DNA from: Sphingobacterium zeae | Lineage (GTDB): Bacteria; Bacteroidota; Bacteroidia; Sphingobacteriales; Sphingobacteriaceae | Direction: 5' to 3' | Assembly (NCBI RefSeq): GCF_030818895.1 | Contig: NZ_JAUTBA010000001.1 | Coordinates: 4,774,001-4,838,000, forward strand | Length of the DNA stretch: 64,000 nucleotides | In this document: one piece after another, positions 8,920 to 19,294 of the stretch | How positions within the stretch are numbered: position 1 is the first letter of the stretch | Layout of the letters: each line of letters opens with the position of its first letter | Position numbers and translations under genes: made by a program | The notes under the pieces: generated by a model | Seen by the model: only the letters and a program-made list of their open reading frames with translations | What the model was told of the DNA's origin: nothing | Database searches by the model: none

Positions 8920-10239
8920 TTATTTCAACAGATCGGGATTATTATTGATCGCTTCCTGTGGATAACGAATGACATAACGAGGATCATTCTGCTGTAAGGT
9001 TACCGTTCTACCGAAACTACTGTGCGTGATCGCAGGGCGTGTCGTCCGTTTTAGATCATACCAACGTAATCCCTCTAGCGCCAGTTCACGTTTACGCTCC
9101 AGTAAAACCGCATCCAGCAACTGTGCTGTTGACAAACTTGCGTCAGCCTTAGTTTCTTTGGCACAGGCATCTGCTGTGAATCTATTTTTCTTTAAAGCAG
9201 ATAGGTATTTCAACGCTTCTGCAGTATTCCCCAAACGTACATAACATTCTGCTAAAGTCAAATAAAGTTCAGCATTTCTAAAACTCACGTTAAAACGGTT
9301 GTCTCCACCTTTGAGGGATACAAAATCGCCCCCACTTTTTTGGAAGTAACGACCTTTCCTCAAGTCACCATCCGAATATGCAGACAATAAAGAAAACGAA
9401 ATAAATGAGCTCGAGCGAACTTCAGGAACAGACACTTTTTCCAGGGCCATAATCATCTCGGCAGATTCAAAATCATTCGGAAGTTGACTTCCGCCAACAT
9501 TCAAGTCAACCAATTTATCGTTTATAGTGAGTGCCTTTTTTGCCGCATCAACCGCTGCTTGCCATTCTCCACGATATAAACGAACACGTGCGGCCATTGC
9601 ATAAGCGGCACGTTTGCTAAAGCGATAATTAGCACCTTTAACCTGATCATCCACTGTTAATAAACTAGTCCCCTTCTCCATATCAGTTAGGATCTGCGCA
9701 TAAGACTCTCCGATGGTCGTGGGCACAAAACGCTGTTCCAGGTCAATCTTCGTTGACAAAGAGACACCGCGAAGCCCTGCATTATTAGCCGAATAGACCT
9801 CACTGTAAAGATTTAATAACTCAAAATGTGAATAGGCGCGCATCAGATAGGCTTCCCCTTTAATCTGATCCACCGTCGGATTGCTAGCCAACTTATCATC
9901 AATAGTACTGATGACCTGATTGGTATAAAAAATACTGCTATAAAATGTCAAGTAAGGATAAGGAATCGTTGTCGGATCAGGGTTTTGATCGTTCCAAAGA
10001 TAGATATCTTTGGTTCTAGCAGCATCGGTCGAACTTTCATCTAACACTAACTCATCCGTACGCAAGGACAAATAGGACTTATGTGCAGGAAAGTTTGCAT
10101 AGCTACTTGTCATTAACCCCCTAAAATCACTTTCCGAAGCAGGAATGACAGTCCCTACCGGTTTTATATCTAAATATTTATCACAGGATGTCAATGCACT
10201 AGCGGCCATGATCATTCCAAAATAAATTATTTTTTTCAT
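8920..10239 (-). CDS. RagB/SusD-family nutrient-uptake outer-membrane lipoprotein
   Basis: 439 residues. The lipobox LTSC gives the acylated cysteine at residue 19, followed by DKYLDIKPVGTVIP, the standard SusD mature start. TPR-like helices include AYLMRAYSHFELLNLY (about 128-143) and a C-terminal RELALEGLRWYDLKR segment, both hallmarks of the family. It is shorter than average (often 500-600). It lies 20 bp after the SusC stop and is the lid for that transporter. With the secreted metalloprotease upstream, peptide binding is more likely than glycan binding; that is inference from context. Confidence 0.93.
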   Translation of the reverse strand: MKKIIYFGMIMAASALTSCDKYLDIKPVGTVIPASESDFRGLMTSSYANFPAHKSYLSLRTDELVLDESSTDAARTKDIYLWNDQNPDPTTIPYPYLTFYSSIFYTNQVISTIDDKLASNPTVDQIKGEAYLMRAYSHFELLNLYSEVYSANNAGLRGVSLSTKIDLEQRFVPTTIGESYAQILTDMEKGTSLLTVDDQVKGANYRFSKRAAYAMAARVRLYRGEWQAAVDAAKKALTINDKLVDLNVGGSQLPNDFESAEMIMALEKVSVPEVRSSSFISFSLLSAYSDGDLRKGRYFQKSGGDFVSLKGGDNRFNVSFRNAELYLTLAECYVRLGNTAEALKYLSALKKNRFTADACAKETKADASLSTAQLLDAVLLERKRELALEGLRWYDLKRTTRPAITHSSFGRTVTLQQNDPRYVIRYPQEAINNNPDLLK

Positions 10240-10259
10240 GTTATTATCAATTAAAAAAA

Positions 10260-13200
10260 TTAAAAACTTGCTGACAGACCAAAGGCAAAAGATTTACTGA
10301 TCGGTTGCGCATAATAGTTACCATAGGTCTCTGGATCAAAATACCCCTCGTAATTAGCACCGATAACAAAAAGGTTACGTCCTTCTACATTCACACGCAA
10401 ATTGCCTGCGCCAATTTTTTTGCTTAGTGCGGCCGGTAAGGTGTAGCCTAAACGTATACTATTGATGCGGACATAACTCATTTTCTTGGCCCAGATATCA
10501 TATAGGTTGAATGATTTGATCGGATCGTTGCTTTCCATCCAACCAAAGGCCATCCAGCGATCATTGAATTCAGAACTTATACTTCCCAATGCGGGCATAT
10601 TTAAGTCCTTTTGAACCGCCTTCAACAGATCTACAGTGTAATTCTGCCCCCGATCTACCAAAGCCGGGGTTATAGGTGGGTGTACGGGTCACCCAACGTT
10701 CCAAATTAAATACCGCAGAGATCGCAAGATCAAAGTTAGCATAACGGAAACGGTTGGTCATACCGCCAACAAACTTAGGATCTTTACTGCCTTTATATTT
10801 AAATTTAGCGCGGTATTCTGCGGCTGTCATATCGGTTTGTGAAATATACCCCGGCAGGAACTCTGCCCAAGGATCATATAATCCATAGAATTCCTCAAAG
10901 CTTGAAACCGTTCCATCTTGATTTCTAAATTGCATCACCCCATCTTTATCCAATCCGGCTGTTTCCAACACATATAAACCATTAATTGGGCGTCCTACCT
11001 GTGTTTCAAGGGAATAAGCTTTTGGATTAGCCAGCACCTTTAATAGTTTGTTGTTATTATGTGCAATATTAAAATCTGTTGACCAAGAAAATTTATCAGT
11101 TTGGATTTGACGGCTTGAGATAGTCAATTCAACACCTTGATTTCTTGCGGAAGCCCAATTAACTTTTACATTTTGGAAACCATTTTCTAATGGAATTGCG
11201 CTATAGTCGATCAAGTCTGTGCTTTTTCTGTTATAATAATCAACAGTGATATTTAATCTATTTTTCCATAAGCCCAAATCAATTCCGGCATTATATGACT
11301 GTGTCTTTTCCCAGCGAAGTTTATCATTGGCAGGCATATCGACAAATACTGTTCCTTCATTATTACCTGGTAACATGGTAATGTTATTATAGTATCCAAC
11401 AATAAAAGGATAGGTATTGCGATCAATATTTCCTTGCGTACCATAAGAGGCCCGCACTCGGAGATCAGACAAGGCTGTTTTTCCTTTTATAAACTCTTCT
11501 TCCAATACATTCCATGATCCAGAAATAGACCAAATCGGAAGAAAGCGGTATTTAGGATCTACACCAAACATATTCGAACCGTCTTGTCGAATACTTGCAT
11601 ATAGGTTGTATTTCCGATCAAATGTATAGGTTGCATTCCCATAGAACGAGGCATAAGAACTTTCCACAAATCCTTTTCTATATTGCACGAACCTTGAATC
11701 ATTTTGGTATGTACTGTTTGGAAAGATAAGCGTTTGAGTCGTCAATGTGGCCGGGTTGTATCCAAAGCCTTTAGTCGTTACAATCTCACTCTTGCTCCGT
11801 CTCAGTTCTGTTCCGCCCATTACATCCAGTTCGTGGCGATCGTTCCAAGTTTTATTGTATTTTAAGTACGTTTTCCAATTGTATTGAAACACGCTATTAT
11901 TGGAATTCTCGATCGTTCCACCTACAGGTAAGAAATACTTATTTGTCTTACTAGCGGCATCATAGTAACGTGTAGCAGCGCGCAATTTGCGGGTATTATA
12001 GCTTTCCTGATCAGCAAATTTTTCTGTTTTATTTTCATCAAATTGCAAACCAAGCTCTGTTCTCAAGGATAACTGTGGTAAAATAGCGTATTCTAAATAA
12101 CTGATTGCTTTTAACGCCTTATTCGTCAATGTATATTTGGTATTCTCACGTTCCTCTATTGCATTAAAAGGAATATAGGTATCTTTTTCAAAACCCTCGA
12201 TATCTGGGTCATAGTTAAATTTCCCAGATTGATCATAAATAGAAAGATATGGGTTGACTGAACGGACATAATAACTTGGGTTCGTAAAAGCATCCCGATC
12301 CTGAATTGGATTTTGTCTATTCGAGACCGAGCCCAATAAATTAATACCGGCTTTAAATCGATCGTTGATTGTAAAGTCATTATTTAGCGTGAGGGAATAA
12401 CGACGGAGATCTACCGCTTTTGTAGCTCCTTTTTCATCATAAAAACCACTGGACAAATAATAGCGATGTCCATCATTACCACCAGAGATGGATGCCGAAT
12501 ATTGTTGATTAACTGCCTGACGGTACAATTCTTTCCCCCAGTCTGTTTGTTGTGTGCGCAATTGATTGATTGACTGTTGTACTTCCGGTGACAGAGCTGC
12601 TAAACCACCAGAACGATAAGCATCCAATGCATTTGCTTTGTTTAATATCCGCATAACAGCCCCCTTATCTGTACGATAATTTAAATCGGTACGGTCGGCC
12701 ATCAAAAGTTCGAAATCTATTTTTTCACTGGCATCCATCAGATTAAGTTTACCAAAGTCTGGACGCTGTGTTACAAAGGTGTTGGCCGAAACCTGTAATT
12801 TTGCAGGTCCAGGTTTACCTCTTTTCGTGGTAATTACAATCACCCCGTTTGCTGCCCTCGCACCATAGATTGAAGTCGCTGCAGCATCTTTCAAAACGGT
12901 AATATCGGCAATATCATCGGGGTTGATGCCTGCAATAGGAAGATTTGTCAAACTATTAAGATCGTCTTTATCTATTCGGTTTGGCATTGCAGTGCCTTCG
13001 ATAGGCAAGCCATCAATCACCCATAATGGGTCTTGGGTGCCATTGAGTGATACTGTACCACGGATACGGATCTGTGGCGCACTATTTGGTCCACCGTTAA
13101 AATTGCTCAACTGTAAACCCGCCACCTGACCGGCCAACATTTCATCGATCGATGCAACCCCCGTCTGCTTGATGTCTGCTACATTGATTTTATTGTAAGC

Positions 13201-13599
13201 CGTCGTATTCTTACGTTTTTTGATATCCGTATAACCTGTTACGATCACCTCATCCAAGGATTCACCACTTGGCTGCAGCAAGATTGTTTTATGATCCTGG
13301 AATACCGGCACTTGAATACGCTGGTACCCGACATAGCTAATCGTTACATATTTTAAATTACTAGGCACTTTTAAGCGAAATTCACCAGCCGCATCGGTCA
13401 ATGAACCCAAGGCCGACTGCTGCACCTGATTAGGTACACCGATATCTTCTGCTACTGCCGAACTTTCAACGACAACCGTCGCCCCAACGACCGGTTTTAA
13501 CGTGACCGCATCCAGTACCTTTCCTTTCAGCTCCCTGGATTCCTGCGCATGCGCAACGTGCACACACATGAAGGTCAACGGTATTAAAAACTTATTCAT
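10260..13599 (-). pseudogene. SusC/RagA-family outer-membrane receptor, frameshifted near the C-terminus
   Basis: Signal peptide 1-18 (AHA-QE), CarboxypepD_reg-like domain about 24-110, TonB-box-like LDEVIVTGY (115-123), a plug with IRIRG and VLKDAAATSIYGARAANG, then a barrel. The first frame runs to a false end at 10570. The true continuation (QNYTVDLLKAV onward, ending FGLSASF) is in the next frame. Removing one base from the five-C run at 10647-10651 (G on the coding strand) restores one 1112-residue protein, a normal SusC length. Either this is a sequencing insertion or the last ~130 residues, including the final barrel strands, are lost. It follows the metalloprotease by 19 bp and precedes susD by 20 bp. 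Confidence 0.9.
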
Positions 13600-13618
13600 T
13601 TTGGTAGATGTTAATATA

Positions 13619-16225
13619 TTAGTTTAATTCTAAGGTATTTGCAATACGTAGTAAAAGATCCATGTAATGCGATTTTGTAATGGCATCACCAGTCCGCTGC
13701 TTTTGTTTCAGCAACTGGTAGATCTCATATAATTCAGCGCGTTTGTAGGTCAGCATATCGGACGTGCGCATCATACCGGTGACATGGACATTCCGAAGTT
13801 CAACTGGTGAAGAGGATGCATGTTGTGGATGCAAACATAGAGCAGGTCGTGTCGCTTCAACCAATTGCTCAATGCCTGCCAGTTTCTTCGCGTTTAACTT
13901 CTCCATGGATTTGTTTGTAGAGACCATCAGCACATCCACATAGTTTTGTTGAAGCATCCGTGTTTTAAGATCCAACGCTTGTCCACTGATGGTTTTAGCA
14001 AAAATTGTCTGACGTACAGAAGTCAGAAACTCAGGTGCACTCCATGCTTTTTTACTTCCAAAAAGATTTTCCATCTCAACCATACGCAGTAGACGCTCAT
14101 CGTTCACAAGTTTATACAACATAGCGTATTGAAATTCACGTTGTAAGTTATAAGGAGCGTACTCAAATGGTCCTATCGGCGAATCTCTCAACGGAAAAGT
14201 TTTTGCCATCAGCTCTGGGACGAACAACCACTCGGGCATGTAGAAAACATTCTTCTTGAGATATTCCAAAGCACGTACCTGTTTGTCTTTTGGCACTGGA
14301 CTATACGCATCTTTTTGATCGCCCAAAACAGCATTTTCTAGATAGATACCCCCGATGTTATTTAGAACATGGTCCGCATACGCGTACCATTGACCGACGA
14401 CACCCATATATAATTTACCGGCACGGTAGTAATCATCACCTACATTAGTGGTCCAGTTGATTATATTCGGCATCATACGACGCAGATTCAGCATGCCATA
14501 TTCGCCAGCTTTCATCGCGTCGTCACCCAGATCTTCCGATTGGGCCCGCGGATCAACGATATTTTTTGAATCCTGCTGTTCACCATAATGATAAATCGGA
14601 TCGTGTACATGGCTGTCAATTTCCTTTCTTAACAAAGGAATTTCATCCCAAGGTTGCGTTTTGCCATACCAACGGTAAGCCCAGCCAATCGCATACTTGT
14701 CGTATGCGCCAATCACCGGAGTAATCTGTTCTACACCATCCTCAGGTTGCGCGACATAATTGAAACGCGCATAATCCATGATAGAAGGTGCTGTCCCCCC
14801 CATTTTTGCGGTAAAGCTTTTACTCCGTAATGAATCCACAGGGAAACTTGCCGATGCCCCCATATTATGCATAAGCCCCAAAGTATGGCCAATTTCATGC
14901 GATGATACAAAACGAATGGCATGTGCCATTTTCTCATCGGAGAAAACATTAGCACGTACTGATGTATCGACGATGCCTGTCTGTATACGCATCCAGCTGT
15001 TCAGAATAGTCATAACGTTATGCCACCAGATCACATCAGCTTCCAATATCTCGCCCGAGCGTGGATCAACGACGGATGGTCCCATCGCATTAGCCTGTGC
15101 AGATGCTGCATATACGATAGAAGAAACGTTAGCATCGTCCGGATCAAATTTGACGCTGTCGGGCTGTTGTTTAGCCAGAATTGCATTCTTGAAACCAGCA
15201 GCTTCAAAGGCGACCTGCCAATCGTGTACGCCATCAATGATAGCCTGACGCCATTGTTTTGGTGTCGCCGGATCCAAATAAAAAACAATCGGCTTCTTTG
15301 GTTCTACAAGCTCCCCTTTCAAATAGCGCTCTTTGTCTTGATCTTTCGGTTCCAATCGCCAGCGATTGACTAGATTTTTCTTATCCAGTTCTTGTTGTTT
15401 ATCGTTAAAATACCAACGTGGTGAAGTAAAAAATCCTACTCTTGGATCGGCAAAACGCGCTACCATAGGTGTTTCTGGCAGCTCATACAGATTGCTCGTT
15501 ATCTCTAGAGAAACCGGCACCGATTCATTCCCTTCCGTCACCTTCGTGGACAATACCGATTTCACAACGATATTATTGGAATACGATTTGATATCTTCGA
15601 TTGTAGAAATATTGGTCTTCGGCGAAGTACCCAAGCCCAAAGAGGTAAACACATCCGTAAAGCTCTTTTCTGAACCATCAAAAACCTTGTTTACTTTTAT
15701 TACTACAGCACTAGAGTCTTTGGAGTAGCTCTCGACTTTGAAGGATTCGATATAAGAAGGACGGTAGTTATCATAAACTGAAGCCGCAATCGCATCCCCC
15801 TTAGGTACTTCGACCTGTGGTTTAATCTCCGAAACCCATACTTCTTTTCTCTCCTTACGATGGGTAAAACGAATGACCTTATTTTCATAATTCATTCCTT
15901 TATTTACGCCGGCTTCATTCAGCGCCAATGGAACAGAAGATAACTTCTGAATCAACAGAATATCTTGCCCCATCTTTTTCAATGGAATCTCAAAGTAGTA
16001 GTTATTTTCCTTACGGATCACCGTAAACATCCCACTATCCACCTGTGCATCTTTCAACAATTTGTCGTACGCTGCTGTAGAGTCTTTCTTGCCTGTCGAA
16101 TCCTTGGCAGCAATAACCGTCTCTTTTTTTCTTAAACCAACTGTTTGCAATATAGAACAAGATTGCATTAGACCCGCTGAAAATAGAAGACCTATGGCTA
16201 GCTTTGTATAAGTGTTTTTCATCAA
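13619..16225 (-). CDS. Exported zinc-dependent metalloprotease (DUF5117/DUF4953 type lipoprotein)
   Basis: 868 residues with lipoprotein signal (LMQSC, Cys23), so probably anchored in the outer membrane or periplasm. The zinc site HEIGHTLGLMHNMGAS at about residue 441-456 is an extended HExxHxxGxxH metzincin-type motif, with the Met-turn candidate SIMDYARFNY some 30 residues later. The N-terminal ~250 residues match the DUF5118/DUF5117 layout usual in Bacteroidota members. It is the first gene of a tight set (protease, SusC, SusD), which suggests that it cuts proteins whose peptides are then imported. Substrate specificity is not known. Three 21-bp-spaced repeats lie about 300 bp upstream. 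Confidence 0.9.
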   Translation of the reverse strand: MMKNTYTKLAIGLLFSAGLMQSCSILQTVGLRKKETVIAAKDSTGKKDSTAAYDKLLKDAQVDSGMFTVIRKENNYYFEIPLKKMGQDILLIQKLSSVPLALNEAGVNKGMNYENKVIRFTHRKERKEVWVSEIKPQVEVPKGDAIAASVYDNYRPSYIESFKVESYSKDSSAVVIKVNKVFDGSEKSFTDVFTSLGLGTSPKTNISTIEDIKSYSNNIVVKSVLSTKVTEGNESVPVSLEITSNLYELPETPMVARFADPRVGFFTSPRWYFNDKQQELDKKNLVNRWRLEPKDQDKERYLKGELVEPKKPIVFYLDPATPKQWRQAIIDGVHDWQVAFEAAGFKNAILAKQQPDSVKFDPDDANVSSIVYAASAQANAMGPSVVDPRSGEILEADVIWWHNVMTILNSWMRIQTGIVDTSVRANVFSDEKMAHAIRFVSSHEIGHTLGLMHNMGASASFPVDSLRSKSFTAKMGGTAPSIMDYARFNYVAQPEDGVEQITPVIGAYDKYAIGWAYRWYGKTQPWDEIPLLRKEIDSHVHDPIYHYGEQQDSKNIVDPRAQSEDLGDDAMKAGEYGMLNLRRMMPNIINWTTNVGDDYYRAGKLYMGVVGQWYAYADHVLNNIGGIYLENAVLGDQKDAYSPVPKDKQVRALEYLKKNVFYMPEWLFVPELMAKTFPLRDSPIGPFEYAPYNLQREFQYAMLYKLVNDERLLRMVEMENLFGSKKAWSAPEFLTSVRQTIFAKTISGQALDLKTRMLQQNYVDVLMVSTNKSMEKLNAKKLAGIEQLVEATRPALCLHPQHASSSPVELRNVHVTGMMRTSDMLTYKRAELYEIYQLLKQKQRTGDAITKSHYMDLLLRIANTLELN

Positions 16226-16520
16226 ATAATTATTTTTAAGCTCGCTTTCAAAGGCATAAATGAGCTCGTGGCGCGCTATTTGTTTTTCACTGGTATCGAT
16301 GTAATATCAATCGAATATTCATGGTTTAACCAAAGCTTGTATAAGCTAAGGATAAGTTGTATCAGAAAGTAATTGCATCTATTCCATGAAGTCTATCCTA
16401 AATTGCATGCTATAAAGGTCTTGACATCTTGTCGGATAAGATTAGGCTGATCACAAACTAAAACCACTGGATTAAGAGCCAAATTTGTTAAAAATATTGT
16501 ACAGAATAATACATAAAGGG

Positions 16521-16571
16521 ATGAACACGTAGTTTAGCGGTATGAACACGCACGATAAAAACGTGAACACG
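16521..16571 (-). promoter_or_regulatory. Three direct repeats with exact 21-bp period, candidate LytTR operator
   Basis: ATGAACACG at 16521-16529 and 16542-16550 and GTGAACACG at 16563-16571 are spaced exactly 21 bp start to start, giving 9-bp sites with 12-bp spacers on one face of the helix. On the - strand (the direction of the protease operon) the units read CGTGTTCA, with the GTT core expected of LytTR sites. They sit between the kinase stop and the protease start. The remaining 16226-16520 is AT-rich and shows no convincing TAnnTTTG element. Confidence 0.6.
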
Positions 16572-16606
16572 TTAGACACCTCAAATTTCATTACTCATAT
16601 AAGGTA

Positions 16607-17968
16607 TTATGCGAGTGGTAATCGAACAATAAATTGTCCCCCCTCTATTCCGAACTGAAAACCAGACATTCTATAATAAGTATAGATCGATGATAAGTAA
16701 TTGAGCCCGTACCCCTCGCCTTGCGACTCTGCCCCCTGCCGGCGCTGCCAGTTGTTGCTAATCTCCAGCAAGTTACTTTCAGGAATGTAGATCAACCGGA
16801 TAGTAAGCGGATTCTCTTTAGAAATACGAGTATGCTTTATCGCATTCTCAATAAGCATTTGCAAACCCAAACGGGGAATCCTTTTTTCCAGTAATTCGTT
16901 TGAAATTTGAATATCCATATCATTTAATGCCGCCCCAAAACGCACCTGCTGCAAGAAGAAATAAGCTTTACCCAATTCCAGTTCCTCTCGTAGCGTAGAC
17001 CATTCCGCCTCGTCTGTACGCAGCATCTTCCGATAGACTTTAGTCATCTTGCCAATAAAAGACTTGGCCAGTTCATCGTCTTTTCCGATTAAGTACTGAA
17101 GTGAACCAAAGGTATTGAATAAAAAATGTGGATTGATCTGTTGTCTCAATTGCACAAGACGCATCTGCGTATATTCATTTTCCTGTTCCAAGGCCAGCAA
17201 TTTCAATTGTTGAATTTTACGCCGCTCCACAACATTGAAGTATATTAATGCCATAGCCACCAGCATCAGTCCCACACCGAGCAAGATACTATAAGTCAAC
17301 AATTCCTGGATTTCCTCCTCGATGCTCAACAACAAAACATATACCTTAATTTCACCACCAACAAAAAGAATGTTAGAAGGATAAGAATTGACCATCACGT
17401 CCAGCTGCAGAAAATCTGACTGGACAATTTGACCTTGTTTTGAAAATGCTGCAGTATTTCTTCGTCCCCACCTCCTATTATCTGGAGAATATACACAGAT
17501 ACCGCGGTCGTCATAGATCTCAAAGTAAGCGCGCCTTCCAAAGTTGAGTTTTGAAAAATAAGCATTCAGCCGTTCAATATCCATGTATATATGATACAGC
17601 CGATGATGTATTGTCCGGGTGCGTAACAATGTTAGCATCCTGTTGCCTACATCTTCAACCTGACCCACAGGGATAATGACCAATAAGGAATCGCCAATTT
17701 CTTTTGGATCGAAAACGGGTTGTTCCAATATCTTTTTCTCAGAAAGGTACAGATCTTGTTGCAGCAATTCTAGCTGCTTCTTGACAAGCAACATATTCTC
17801 ATCAGCAAAATCAATCAATATTCTATTCTTAAGACGATCAACTTTATGATGAATAATACCGAGCAGTCCTCCCCCTACCAGCAGCAACAACAACAAACAG
17901 ACAATCAGGATAATAGTATTTTTCTGCTCGCCATTTTTAAATCGAAATTTCACGGCACAAAAATACAT
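16607..17968 (-). CDS. LytS/YehU-type sensor histidine kinase
   Basis: Up to 453 residues. Membrane helices at about 19-40 (IILIVCLLLLLLVGGG) and 224-243 flank a periplasmic sensor region of roughly 180 residues. The His_kinase domain starts with INPHFLFNTFGSLQYL (phospho-acceptor His near 279), and the HATPase region has MLIENAIKHT and a glycine motif GYGLNYL. This family signals to LytTR regulators; the one at 8120-8845 is the obvious partner. The start is uncertain: TATTTTTG at 17958-17965 looks like a -7 element placed after the ATG at 17968, so translation may begin at the GTG near 17953 on a leaderless message. Confidence 0.9.
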   Translation of the reverse strand: MYFCAVKFRFKNGEQKNTIILIVCLLLLLLVGGGLLGIIHHKVDRLKNRILIDFADENMLLVKKQLELLQQDLYLSEKKILEQPVFDPKEIGDSLLVIIPVGQVEDVGNRMLTLLRTRTIHHRLYHIYMDIERLNAYFSKLNFGRRAYFEIYDDRGICVYSPDNRRWGRRNTAAFSKQGQIVQSDFLQLDVMVNSYPSNILFVGGEIKVYVLLLSIEEEIQELLTYSILLGVGLMLVAMALIYFNVVERRKIQQLKLLALEQENEYTQMRLVQLRQQINPHFLFNTFGSLQYLIGKDDELAKSFIGKMTKVYRKMLRTDEAEWSTLREELELGKAYFFLQQVRFGAALNDMDIQISNELLEKRIPRLGLQMLIENAIKHTRISKENPLTIRLIYIPESNLLEISNNWQRRQGAESQGEGYGLNYLSSIYTYYRMSGFQFGIEGGQFIVRLPLA

Positions 17969-18202
17969 GAAAAATTTTAAAGCGTATGCAAACTACCTCA
18001 CAAGAAAGACTTTAACAAAGCCATGTATCCATTAATGCCGATCGATTCCCACTGCTCTTCCAAATACAGGCCGCAAAGAATTAAAAAAAACGCTAATTAC
18101 TTTTTGTAAATTTAGTCGACCAAAAGAGGGTTTTAATTAAAACATGCATTAAAATAACAAAGAGAATTATTATCTTAATACCCTAATTAATGATTTGACA
18201 CC

Positions 18203-18730
18203 ATGAAACAAACTCTAATTATTTCATTTGCACTGCTATCGATCTGCTGTTGGTACAGTTTCAACAGTCCGAATGATCAGAAAAACCCCTTATATGGGAA
18301 AGTATTCCGTGAGATCAATGAAATTGCTGAATTAAAATCTTATACCTACGCAACTGGCGCACTTATTGAAACCGACAAGAATGCACATGGGGACTATCGC
18401 TTTGCTGCCGGTTATTTTACAAATGCCAAAAATGGTGTTTGTATTTTAGAGGAATTATTACCCGATGATACCAAAGGTAAAGTCAAATACAAGATTTTGG
18501 ATACCATCAATATCCAAAAACTGAAGTCCAACGAGCAGCTTAGCTTATGCAACTGCAAGCAAGGTGACAAACCAAACAGTGAAATTATAGCCATTAGCCG
18601 GGTCGATGAAAGCAAAGAATATTTCGACAAAATCGTCAAGGCATGGCGCATGGATACCAAAAGCCAGAAAATTATTCCTTTAAAAAACACAAAAGGTATA
18701 AGCTGCCTCAATGAAGGCTACGGCATCTAG
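18203..18730 (+). CDS. Hypothetical exported protein
   Basis: 175 residues. A hydrophobic N-terminus (MKQTLIISFALLSICCW) looks like a signal peptide; two cysteines at 15-16 might be a poor lipobox. The mature part is mixed alpha/beta with a CNC motif near 113-115 and a further cysteine near the end (ISCLNEG). I recognise no domain. It is divergent from the kinase gene and convergent with the NUDIX gene, so it is probably transcribed alone. Codon use and composition resemble its neighbours. Confidence 0.7.
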   Translation: MKQTLIISFALLSICCWYSFNSPNDQKNPLYGKVFREINEIAELKSYTYATGALIETDKNAHGDYRFAAGYFTNAKNGVCILEELLPDDTKGKVKYKILDTINIQKLKSNEQLSLCNCKQGDKPNSEIIAISRVDESKEYFDKIVKAWRMDTKSQKIIPLKNTKGISCLNEGYGI

Positions 18731-18743
18731 TAGCGACAGTTTT

Positions 18744-19166
18744 TTAAATCAATCCGTCAGCCTTCAACTTGTCAAACACATGCAAAACGCCAATGACCTG
18801 GATAGGCTCTTCCAGGTATTCTTGGTGTGAAAAATAACGAACGGCGCCAATCTCATTACTAGGTTCGATCTGCTCTGTTAATGGATACAGAAAACAATCC
18901 TGTTCCATCATAACCTCTGGCACAAGCCCGTACGCCGGGGCTGTTATATGGCAATAGTACGAGATTTTATCCGGATCCAGATTGATATTCAACTCCTCCA
19001 AAATCTCGCGACGTAGGGACTGCAGGGCTTCCTCCCCTGCATCAATCTTCCCACCTGGCAGATACCATGCCTTTCTATTGTTGCTATACGCCAATAATAA
19101 TTTATCTTCCTTAATACTCACTAAACCCGCTGTAGGCAAATATTTTTTTGTTGTCTTGAAATCCAT
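18744..19166 (-). CDS. NUDIX hydrolase
   Basis: 140 residues with a complete Nudix box: GGKIDAGEEALQSLRREILE at 38-57 followed by ELN, fitting GX5EX7REUXEEXGU except that the final Gly is Asn. The REILEE core supplies the Mg2+ ligands that let these enzymes cut nucleoside diphosphate-linked compounds (X-P-P-Y). Substrate cannot be read from the motif; the short single-domain form is like MutT/DNA mismatch-type or 8-oxo-dGTP hydrolases. The gene is convergent with the hypothetical exported protein gene and lies 128 bp downstream of the aminotransferase gene on the same strand. Confidence 0.9.
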   Translation of the reverse strand: MDFKTTKKYLPTAGLVSIKEDKLLLAYSNNRKAWYLPGGKIDAGEEALQSLRREILEELNINLDPDKISYYCHITAPAYGLVPEVMMEQDCFLYPLTEQIEPSNEIGAVRYFSHQEYLEEPIQVIGVLHVFDKLKADGLI

Positions 19167-19294
19167 TATAAGCTATTACTGATTAAATACGCTAGATGTG
19201 AAATTACTTCTTTTACAACATTTATCAAAGCGTAACAGCTCATCTGGAGAATTCTTCATTAAAACTTCACAGAAAATCATTATAGAGGGGCCAA

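Noticed and set aside
14778..15728. Overlapping antisense frames of 117-156 codons.
   Set aside because: They mirror the conserved metalloprotease coding sequence.
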